Positions 57,365-64,000 of a stretch of 64,000 bases of DNA are shown one piece after another. The notes beneath the pieces were generated by a model. That model did not search any database, was not told the DNA's origin, and saw only the letters and a list, made by a program, of their open reading frames with translations. The position numbers and the translations under genes were made by a program. Within the stretch, counting starts at the first letter, position 1. Each line of letters begins with the position of its first letter. Origin of the DNA: Ciceribacter sp. L1K22 (lineage in GTDB: Bacteria; Pseudomonadota; Alphaproteobacteria; Rhizobiales; Rhizobiaceae); assembly GCF_017599385.1 (NCBI RefSeq), contig NZ_JAGFPK010000001.1, forward strand, positions 1,933,441-1,997,440, written 5' to 3'.

Positions 57365-57399
57365 GTAATACTTGAAGCGTCCGGCTTTGTGCAGTGCAA
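57365..57399 (-). promoter_or_regulatory. Small RNA promoter with the shared LysR-type box
   Basis: TTGCACTGCACAA (57,399-57,387), 16 bases, TATTAC (57,370-57,365). The box is identical to that before DUF1127 copy 1 and at the same distance from the -10. Confidence 0.6.
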
Positions 57400-57547
57400 T
57401 AAATTCATGGAAGGCATGCGGCAGATGCATGGCCGGCACGACCCTCTTTTGGCCGGCATGGGCCATCGCTTGCCGATTGTCTTTTATGTGCCTCGGTATA
57501 ACCTAGAAAAAAACGGAAGGCCGCTCTCGGGGCGGAAGGGTGGATGC

Positions 57548-58654
57548 ATGTATCGCGGCAGGCTGGCGCGGGATTTCGAGCGCTGGGTGAAGATGGGACT
57601 TCTGGAGGCGCCGGTCGCGGAGCGGCTGCTTCAGGAATATGACAGCCGTCGCTCGAGTTTCAGTATCGGTTCGGTGCTGATGGCGCTCGCCGCCATCCTG
57701 ATGTCGGCCTCCATCCTGCTGTTGGTTGCTGCGGGCTGGGAAGACATACCGCGCCTGATGAAGATCGGCGGCATTCTCGCGCTGATCTGGATCTTCCATC
57801 TGTCTGCCGCCTTTGCCGGCTGGCAGCATGCGCCGCGGCTCGCTGGCGCCCTGCTGATTCTTGGCTGCGCCAGCTTCGGCGGCGGCATCGCGCTGGTCGG
57901 CCAGCTCTACCATGTCTCCGGCGACGCGGTGGATGCGATGCTCGTCTGGCTGTCCGTCACGCTGCTGTCGGCTGCGCTCTTCCGCTCCGCTGCTCTGACC
58001 GGAGCCGCCGGCCTCCTCACCTGGGCCCTGTTTCTCTATTATCTCGACGACCACAATTTCGAGTGGGTCGGCCTCTATCCCTGGACGGTGATCGCCGGCG
58101 CGGTTGCGACGCTGGCGCTCGTCTGGTGGACGCAGGCCGGGCGCGTGCGCCATCTCGTCTACACGCTGGCGCTCGCTTTCCTGATCTGGATCTACTTCCT
58201 TTATGAATCGCCGACGGTCGCTATTCTCTACCTGGTGCTCGGCACGGCCTTCTTCGCTGTTCTCAGTCAGCGCGTCGTCCCGCTTCCGTCCTTCATCGAC
58301 CAGTCCGGCGCGGCACCGGCCTTTTACGCACTCGTTCTCGCCGTCATCGGGCTTGGCATATTGCACATGGTGTATGACACAGCCGCCGGTCGAGCGATTC
58401 TGGCAGCTGTTACGGTCGGCCTGACGGTGCTGGTCCTGGCACTCGCAGGACGCGACAACGGCGCGGCGCGCTATCTCGCCTACCTCGTCTTCTCGGTCGA
58501 GGTTCTCTATCTCTCCTTCGTCACGATCGACAGCATGCTCGGCACCTCGGGCTTCTTCCTGATTTCGGGCGTCGTCGTCGCCATGCTCGCCTTCGTCGTG
58601 ATCCGTCTTGAAAAACTGCTGGCCGCCCGCGCGGCCTCGAGGGAGGCTCCATGA
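57548..58654 (+). CDS. DUF2157 membrane protein
   Basis: 368 residues from ATG 57548 with GGAAGGG upstream. The cytoplasmic start (RLARDFERWVKMGLLEAPVAERLLQEYD) and about 11-12 membrane helices match DUF2157. It overlaps a GDYXXLXY gene by four bases, a conserved pair of unknown role in the cell envelope. Confidence 0.88.
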   Translation: MYRGRLARDFERWVKMGLLEAPVAERLLQEYDSRRSSFSIGSVLMALAAILMSASILLLVAAGWEDIPRLMKIGGILALIWIFHLSAAFAGWQHAPRLAGALLILGCASFGGGIALVGQLYHVSGDAVDAMLVWLSVTLLSAALFRSAALTGAAGLLTWALFLYYLDDHNFEWVGLYPWTVIAGAVATLALVWWTQAGRVRHLVYTLALAFLIWIYFLYESPTVAILYLVLGTAFFAVLSQRVVPLPSFIDQSGAAPAFYALVLAVIGLGILHMVYDTAAGRAILAAVTVGLTVLVLALAGRDNGAARYLAYLVFSVEVLYLSFVTIDSMLGTSGFFLISGVVVAMLAFVVIRLEKLLAARAASREAP

Positions 58655-59244
58655 CGACCCTAGCCAGCGACCGACCATCGATCCTGCGCCCGCTTGCGGC
58701 TGCGATTCTCGTCGCCGCGCTCATGACCGCTGTGCTCGGCTACCAGATCGAGCGCCGCGCCGGCATCCTCCGCAGTGGCACGGAGGTGCTGCTTGCCACC
58801 GAACCCGTCGATCCGCGCGATCTTCTGCGCGGCGATTATGTCGTTCTCTCCTATCCCGTCTCCCTGGTTCCGTTCTCCGAGGCGAAGGGCGCCCGTCCGA
58901 TGAAGGCTGGCCGAACGGTTCTATGGATCAGGCTGGCGCCGGGCGCCGACGGTCTTTGGACCCGCACCGAGGCCTCGTTCTCCGAACTGCCGCCGCAGGA
59001 CGGGACCGTCGTGCTGAAGAGCCTGCCGTTCGAGATCCACGGGTGGGAAGGCGAGGGCGACAGCTACCGCGCCGATTTCGGCATCGAGCGCTTCTACGTT
59101 CCGGAAGGCGAGGGGCTGGAGATCGAGGCCGCCCGCAACGACAGCCGCGTCACCATGGCGGTCCGCGTCGCCGAAGATGGCCGCGCCCAGGTCCGCACCC
59201 TGTTCATCGACGGCAAGCCGGTTTATAGTGACCCTCTCTATTGA
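58651..59244 (+). CDS. GDYXXLXY-domain protein
   Basis: 197 residues. N-terminal membrane anchor, then VDPRDLLRGDYVVLSYPVSL, the namesake motif. The remaining exported domain is beta-rich and acidic. Forms an operon with the DUF2157 gene. Function of the family unknown. Confidence 0.92.
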   Translation: MTTLASDRPSILRPLAAAILVAALMTAVLGYQIERRAGILRSGTEVLLATEPVDPRDLLRGDYVVLSYPVSLVPFSEAKGARPMKAGRTVLWIRLAPGADGLWTRTEASFSELPPQDGTVVLKSLPFEIHGWEGEGDSYRADFGIERFYVPEGEGLEIEAARNDSRVTMAVRVAEDGRAQVRTLFIDGKPVYSDPLY

Positions 59245-59387
59245 GTGACGAACCGCTGGTGGTTCGCCCTGGTCCCGATGGGACCGGGATATAACGCATT
59301 TTCTCTTTGCGCCGGGAAAATCGGGTGATATAGAGACGCGCGCTCCGGAGGGGCCATGCGCCTTGGGCGGCATGCGATCTGATGGAC

Positions 59388-59472
<85 letters not shown>

Positions 59473-59657
59473 GACAGGTTTCGCGGGTCGATGCGCGACC
59501 GGACAGGCGGTTTCCGAGCCGTCCAGGTCCCGATTGTTTGACCCACCGAACGCCTGAGGAATGACGAAGACACGCCCGGACACTGTTTTCCGGCGCCGTG
59601 CTCATAGCGAAAACCACGGCTGTCCGGGCACGGCCGCCACGACATGAAGGTATGAAC

Positions 59658-61139
59658 ATGCAGGTTATCGAAACGCTCGCTGAAGGGCTGAAGCGCGAAC
59701 TGAAGGTCGTCATCCCGGCCAAGGACATGGAACAGCGGATGAACGAGCGCCTCGCCGAGGTCAAGGACAAGGTCCGCATCAACGGCTTCCGTCCGGGCAA
59801 GGTACCGACGTCGCACGTGAAGAAGATGTACGGCAAGTCGATCATGGCCGAACTGGTCAACGAGATCGTCCGCGACCGTCCGTCGGCCATCCTGTCCGAG
59901 CGTGGCGAAAAGTCGGCGACCCAGCCGGAAATCGCGATGACCGAGGACGAGGCCGAGGCCAACAAGATCCTCGCCGCCGAAGCCGATTTCGAATTCACCG
60001 TTTCCTATGAAGTGATCCCGCCGATCGAACTGAAGCCGGTCGACAAGATCAGGGTAACCCGCGAAGTCGTCGAGATCGACGAAGCCGAAGTCACCGAGCA
60101 GATCGAGAAGATCGCCGAGAACGCCCGCACCTTCGAAACCAAGAAGGGCAAGGCCGCGACCGGCGACCGCGTCACCATGGATTACCTCGGCAAGGTCGAC
60201 GGCGAAGCCTTCGACGGCGGCAAGGACGAGGACGCGGAACTGGTCATCGGTTCCAACCGCTTCATCCCGGGCTTCGAAGACCAGCTCGTCGGCCTGAAGG
60301 CTGGCGATGAGAAGGTGATCACCGTGACCTTCCCGGCCGATTACCCGGCCGCCAACCTTGCCGGAAAGGAAGCCACCTTCGATATCACCGTCAAGGACGT
60401 GGCAGCTCCGGCCGCTCTCGAGCTCAACGACGAACTCGCCACCAAGCTCGGCATCGAATCGCTCGACAAGCTCAAGGAAATCGTCCGCGGCCAGATCGAA
60501 AGCCAGTTCGGCAACGTCACCCGCCAGAAGGTCAAGCGCCAGATCCTCGACCAGCTGGACGAGATGTACAAGTTCGACACGCCCTCCAAGCTGGTTGACG
60601 CCGAGTTCGAAAACATCTGGCGCCAGATCAACACCGATCTCGCCCAGTCCGGCAAGACCTTCGAGGACGAGGACACCACCGAGGAAGAAGCCCGCGCCGA
60701 ATACCGCAAGCTCGCCGAGCGCCGCGTTCGCCTGGGTCTCGTTCTCTCCGAAATCGGCGAAAAGGCCGGTGTTGAGGTAACCGAGGAAGAAATGCAGCGC
60801 GCGCTTTACGCCCAGCTGCAGCAGTTCCCGGGCCAGCAGAAGGAAATCCTCGATTTCTTCCGCAACACCCCCGGCGCCGCCGCCTCGCTGCGTGCCCCGA
60901 TCTTCGAAGAAAAGGTCATCGACAAGCTGCTGACCGAAGTCACCGTCACCGACAAGACCGTCTCCAAGGACGAGCTGCTTGCTGACGACGAAGGCGACGA
61001 CGCCGCAAAGCCGGCCAAGAAGAAGGCCGCTTCGAAGAAGGCCGCCAAGGCTGACGACGCCGCCGACGCTTCGGACGAGGCTCCGAAGAAGAAGGCCGCT
61101 CCGAAGAAGAAGAAGGCCGACGAAGCCGACGCCGAGTAA
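59658..61139 (+). CDS. tig: Trigger factor
   Basis: 493 residues from ATG 59658 (59652 possible). The ribosome-binding loop GFRPGKVP, PPIase domain (~165-250, [20 protein letters not shown]) and helical arms are complete. A ~45-residue lysine/alanine/aspartate tail ([20 protein letters not shown]...) resembles histone H1 tails and is a rhizobial extension absent from E. coli. Binds nascent chains at the ribosome exit. Confidence 0.96.
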   Translation: MQVIETLAEGLKRELKVVIPAKDMEQRMNERLAEVKDKVRINGFRPGKVPTSHVKKMYGKSIMAELVNEIVRDRPSAILSERGEKSATQPEIAMTEDEAEANKILAAEADFEFTVSYEVIPPIELKPVDKIRVTREVVEIDEAEVTEQIEKIAENARTFETKKGKAATGDRVTMDYLGKVDGEAFDGGKDEDAELVIGSNRFIPGFEDQLVGLKAGDEKVITVTFPADYPAANLAGKEATFDITVKDVAAPAALELNDELATKLGIESLDKLKEIVRGQIESQFGNVTRQKVKRQILDQLDEMYKFDTPSKLVDAEFENIWRQINTDLAQSGKTFEDEDTTEEEARAEYRKLAERRVRLGLVLSEIGEKAGVEVTEEEMQRALYAQLQQFPGQQKEILDFFRNTPGAAASLRAPIFEEKVIDKLLTEVTVTDKTVSKDELLADDEGDDAAKPAKKKAASKKAAKADDAADASDEAPKKKAAPKKKKADEADAE

Positions 61140-61164
61140 TCCGGCGCTTCGATCGAGTTCAGCG

Positions 61165-61192
61165 AAAGGCCGTCCCTTGGGGCGGCCTTTCC
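61165..61192 (+). terminator. Terminator after tig
   Basis: Stem AAAGGCCGTCC/GGGCGGCCTTT, four-base loop, then CCGCTTTT. Confidence 0.8.
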
Positions 61193-61285
61193 GCTTTTGG
61201 GTCCCGCCCCGATTTTTTCGAAAACGGGTCTTGCACCTCTAGTGACTGGAGGTTTTAGAAGGGCTGCCATCAGTCGAAAGGATGT

Positions 61286-63535
61286 ATGATGAGCACTCTC
61301 TCCGAAACCCGCTTCCGCATCGGTGGAATGGATTGCGCCTCCTGCGCCAGCAAGATCGACACGGCGGTCCGCCGCATGCCAGGCGTCGAGGAAGTTTCCG
61401 TTTCGGTGACGGCCGGCACGATGACCGTTCGCCACGACGGCGAGGGCGACATTGAGGCGATCGGCATGAAGGTCTCCGGCCTCGGCTATTCCGTCGTCCG
61501 CATCGTGCCCCGCCAGCCGGGCGAGCGGGAGGAGCTTCACAATCACGGGCATTCCTGCGGCCATGATCACGATCACGACGGTCACGATCACGCGCGCCAT
61601 GATCATTCGCCGAGGGCATCGGGCGACGGGATCGCCTCTGTCGAAGGCCTGCATGGCCACGATCACGGCCCGATAGAGGGCCCCTGGTGGAAGGGGCGCA
61701 AGGGGCGGCTGACGATTCTGGCTGGTCTGGCGCTGGTCACCGCCTACGGGGTGGGCCTGGCGTTCCCGCAAATCGAAACCGCCGCTTTCACGCTCGCCAT
61801 GCTGGTCGGCCTCCTGCCGATCGCTCGCCGCGCCCTGATGGCGGCGCTGGCCGGCACGCCGTTTTCCATCGAGACGCTGATGACCATTGCCGCTGTTGGC
61901 GCGCTGTTCATCGACGCGACTGAGGAGGCGGCCATGGTCGTCTTCCTCTTCCTCGTCGGCGAATTGCTGGAAGGTGTCGCGGCGGGCAGGGCACGCGACA
62001 GTATCAGGGCGCTCTCCAAGCTCGTGCCGAAGACGGCGCTCCTGGACGAGAGCGGCAAGACCCGCGAGGTGCCGGCCGAGACGCTCGCCGTCGGTTCCGT
62101 CATCCTCGTCCGGCCCGGCGACCGCATCTCCGCCGACGGCGTGATCCTCTCCGGCGACAGCGCCATCGACGAGGCGCCGGTGACCGGCGAGAGCGTGCCG
62201 GTGCGCAAGGGTGTGGACGACACTGTCTTCGCCGGCACGGTCAATGGCGATGCGGCGCTCAGGGTCCGGGTCACCGCGTCGGCGGAAGACAACACGATTG
62301 CCCGCGTCGTCCGCCTCGTCGACGAGGCGCAGGAGAAGAAGGCACCGACGGAACGCTTCATCGACCGTTTTTCGAAGTACTACACGCCGGGCGTTGTCGC
62401 CGTCGGCGCGCTGGTCGCGGTTCTGCCGCCGCTCGTCTTCGGGGCGGAGTGGGGCGAATGGGTCTACAAGGGTCTCGCGATCCTTTTGATCGGCTGCCCC
62501 TGCGCGCTCGTCATCTCGACGCCTGCAGCGATTGCCGCCTCGCTCTCCGCCGGTGCCCGCCGCGGCCTGCTTTTGAAGGGCGGCGCGGTTCTGGAGGGTT
62601 TTGGCAAGCTCACGGCGGTCGCCTTCGACAAGACAGGCACGTTGACCGAGGGCCGTCCGAAGGTCACCGATGTCCTGGCGTTCGAGTCGACCGAAGCCGA
62701 AACGTTGAGGCTGGCGGCGTCGCTCGAGGCCGACTCCAGCCATCCGCTGGCGATGGCGATCCTCGCTAAGGCCGCGGCCGACGGCATCGATATCCCGGCG
62801 GCGAAGGATGCCCGCGCGATCGGCGGCAAGGGTGTCGAGGGTCTGGTGGATGGTCATGCGCTTTTCCTCGGTTCGCCGACGGCGGCGGGCGAGCGGGCAG
62901 TGCTTTCGGACGCAGCGTTGGCCGCGTTCGAGGGGCTGCATGGCGAGGGCAAGACCGTTTCCGTGCTGGTAATCGACGACCGTCCGGCCGGCGCCATTGC
63001 CATGCGCGACGAACCGCGCGGCGATGCCGCGAGCGGCCTGCGGGCGCTGGAGGCGACCGGTATCCGCACGGTGATGCTGACCGGCGACAATGCTGTGACG
63101 GCCAAGGCCATCGGCGAAAAACTCGGCATCGAGGTCCGCGCCGGGCTGATGCCCGACGACAAGCAGCGCATCGTGGGCGAGCTGAAGCGGGACGGCTTCA
63201 TCGTCGGCAAGGTCGGCGACGGCATCAATGACGCCCCGGCGCTCGCCGCCGCCGATATCGGCATCGCGATGGGCGGCGGCACCGATGTGGCGCTGGAGAC
63301 GGCCGATGCCGCGAGCCTGCACGGTCGGGTCGGGGATATCGCCGCGATGATCGCGCTCTCGCGCCGCACCATGCGCAACATCACCGAGAATATCGCCATG
63401 GCGCTTGGGCTGAAGGCCGTCTTCCTGGTGACCACGATCGCCGGCATCACCGGCCTCTGGCCCGCCATCCTCGCCGACACCGGCGCGACGGTTCTGGTGA
63501 CGCTGAACGCGCTGCGGCTGCTGAATGCGAGGTGA
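61286..63535 (+). CDS. Zn/Cd/Pb-exporting P1B-type ATPase (ZntA-like)
   Basis: 749 residues. N-terminal heavy-metal domain with GMDCASCASKID, then a His/Asp-rich linker (~83-115, HNHGHSCGHDHDHDGHDH). Translocation motif CPC (~404, IGCPCALVISTPAA), phosphorylation DKTGTLTEG (Asp448), SSHPLA and GDGINDAPALAAADIGIAMG are intact. The His-rich segment and CPC-type site fit Zn(II)/Cd(II)/Pb(II) export rather than copper. No metal regulator is adjacent. Confidence 0.92.
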   Translation: MMSTLSETRFRIGGMDCASCASKIDTAVRRMPGVEEVSVSVTAGTMTVRHDGEGDIEAIGMKVSGLGYSVVRIVPRQPGEREELHNHGHSCGHDHDHDGHDHARHDHSPRASGDGIASVEGLHGHDHGPIEGPWWKGRKGRLTILAGLALVTAYGVGLAFPQIETAAFTLAMLVGLLPIARRALMAALAGTPFSIETLMTIAAVGALFIDATEEAAMVVFLFLVGELLEGVAAGRARDSIRALSKLVPKTALLDESGKTREVPAETLAVGSVILVRPGDRISADGVILSGDSAIDEAPVTGESVPVRKGVDDTVFAGTVNGDAALRVRVTASAEDNTIARVVRLVDEAQEKKAPTERFIDRFSKYYTPGVVAVGALVAVLPPLVFGAEWGEWVYKGLAILLIGCPCALVISTPAAIAASLSAGARRGLLLKGGAVLEGFGKLTAVAFDKTGTLTEGRPKVTDVLAFESTEAETLRLAASLEADSSHPLAMAILAKAAADGIDIPAAKDARAIGGKGVEGLVDGHALFLGSPTAAGERAVLSDAALAAFEGLHGEGKTVSVLVIDDRPAGAIAMRDEPRGDAASGLRALEATGIRTVMLTGDNAVTAKAIGEKLGIEVRAGLMPDDKQRIVGELKRDGFIVGKVGDGINDAPALAAADIGIAMGGGTDVALETADAASLHGRVGDIAAMIALSRRTMRNITENIAMALGLKAVFLVTTIAGITGLWPAILADTGATVLVTLNALRLLNAR

Positions 63536-63561
63536 GGGGACCGCCGGGGCTGTGCCCCGCC

Positions 63562-63604
63562 TGATCCTTCGAGGCCCTCGCGTTGGCGAGGGCGCCTCAG
63601 GATG
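63562..63604. repeat. Palindromic rhizobial intergenic repeat
   Basis: Inverted repeat with arms ATCCTTCGAGGCCCTCGC and GCGAGGGCGCCTCAGGAT around GTTG. This pattern is scattered through rhizobial genomes. Confidence 0.7.
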
Positions 63605-63647
63605 AGGGCGTGCCGGGTGGTGCTCCGCAAGCTTGGTCATCGCCCAG

Positions 63648-63774
63648 TGCCCCTCATCCGGCTGCCGCCACCTTCTCCCCGCAGGCGGGGAGAAGGGACT
63701 CGAGGTACCGCCGGCGCTCCATCTTCCTTCTCCCCGCAGGCGGGGAGAAGGTGCCGGCAGGCGGATGAGGGGCA
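63648..63774. repeat. Composite palindromic repeat (RIME-like)
   Basis: 127-bp element with inverted ends (TGCCCCTCATCC ... GGATGAGGGGCA) and two copies of the hairpin CTTCTCCCCGCAGGCGGGGAGAAG (given here as a 24-base palindrome split around AGG). Typical of rhizobial intergenic mosaic elements. Confidence 0.75.
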
Positions 63775-64000
63775 TGCGCTGCCTTCTCCAAGTATCGCTG
63801 CATCATCCATCTCCTCGATCCATCCCCTCCCAAATCCCGCGCACCGCAAAACCCCGCAGAGGCTCTCCCCCTCCGGTTCGGCATCACCTGTAATTTCCTT
63901 CCCCGTCACTCGAAACACAGGGGAAGCGGACGGGGTACCGGGGGCACCTCGTTAGTTTAGTATAGTGGTACCTTCCGGTACCCCGTTCGGCGGTTTTTAT
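63775..64000. other. Right end of window, no recognised gene
   Basis: No coding frame supported. A GGTACC-TTCC-GGTACC palindrome lies near 63,968-63,983, preceded by TTAGTTTAGTATAGTGG, which looks like a tRNA D arm but cannot be extended to a full tRNA. Confidence 0.4.

Noticed and set aside
63946..64000. Possible tRNA at the right edge (TTAGTTTAGTATAGTGG resembles a D arm)
   Set aside because: No acceptor or anticodon stem can be built from the following bases, and the window ends in T-rich sequence.

Overview
The window reads as a chromosomal segment of a high-G+C alphaproteobacterium of the order Hyphomicrobiales, most likely Rhizobiaceae or a close relative. The evidence is ExoR, PopZ, DUF982 and DUF1127 proteins, a fused SecDF, the neighbourhood pcm-like/tolC/popZ/valS, the run nagZ-scpA-scpB-tatABC-serS-surE-pcm, and rhizobial palindromic intergenic repeats. 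Genus cannot be fixed from the sequence alone.

Region 1 (1 to about 11,100) is the integrase end of an integrated phage-like element of visibly lower G+C. Nearly all its genes read leftward: tyrosine integrase, AlpA-type regulator behind a near-consensus promoter, small genes, a DUF3987 replication protein followed by a large inverted repeat, unknown genes, an HK97-type prohead protease, a small probable structural protein, a protein whose N-terminus resembles phage tape-measure proteins, and a large tail-fibre or tailspike-like gene cut by the left edge. Terminase, portal and major capsid genes are not between the protease and the tail-fibre gene, so this is either a satellite or reduced prophage, or those genes lie beyond the left edge.

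Region 2 (about 11,100 to 20,400) is a surface-modification neighbourhood. A lipid A phosphoethanolamine transferase (eptA type) is followed by an OmpR-type regulator and its sensor kinase. A complete tRNA-Cys follows. The last 24 bases of the tRNA gene plus 6 flanking bases are repeated exactly 1.78 kb downstream, bounding a mini-island with a TylF-type O-methyltransferase and no integrase. Beyond it are a DUF982 gene and a leftward three-gene cassette: GtrB-like bactoprenol glycosyltransferase, GtrA-like flippase and a GT-C glycosyltransferase.

Region 3 (20,600 to 53,990) is core chromosome: a Pcm-like methyltransferase, tolC, popZ, valS, an OmpP1/FadL porin, exoR, xthA, erpA, dgt, argS, a large SPOR protein, nagZ, scpA, scpB, an ABC ATPase without a permease, tatABC, serS, surE, pcm, an NlpD/DipM-like lipoprotein, a DUF815 ATPase, yajC, secDF, an Mth938-like gene, an NDUFAF6-like gene and a membrane-anchored unknown. 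Many neighbours overlap by 1 to 4 bases and strong intrinsic terminators separate the units. The theme is protein export, envelope growth and chromosome segregation.

Region 4 (54,000 to 64,000) holds trmFO, two DUF1127 genes, a hexapeptide acetyltransferase, a previously easy-to-miss small RNA locus, a DUF2157/GDYXXLXY membrane pair, tRNA-Leu(UAG), tig and a zinc/cadmium P-type ATPase, then palindromic repeats. The small RNA (minus strand, about 57,190-57,358) has three successive hairpins whose loops carry the anti-Shine-Dalgarno motif CCUCCUCCC. It lies upstream of one DUF1127 gene, and its promoter has the same 13-base LysR-type box, at identical spacing to the -10, as the promoter of the other DUF1127 gene. 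This locus, the tRNA-Cys mini-island and the reduced phage element are the most interesting parts of the window.
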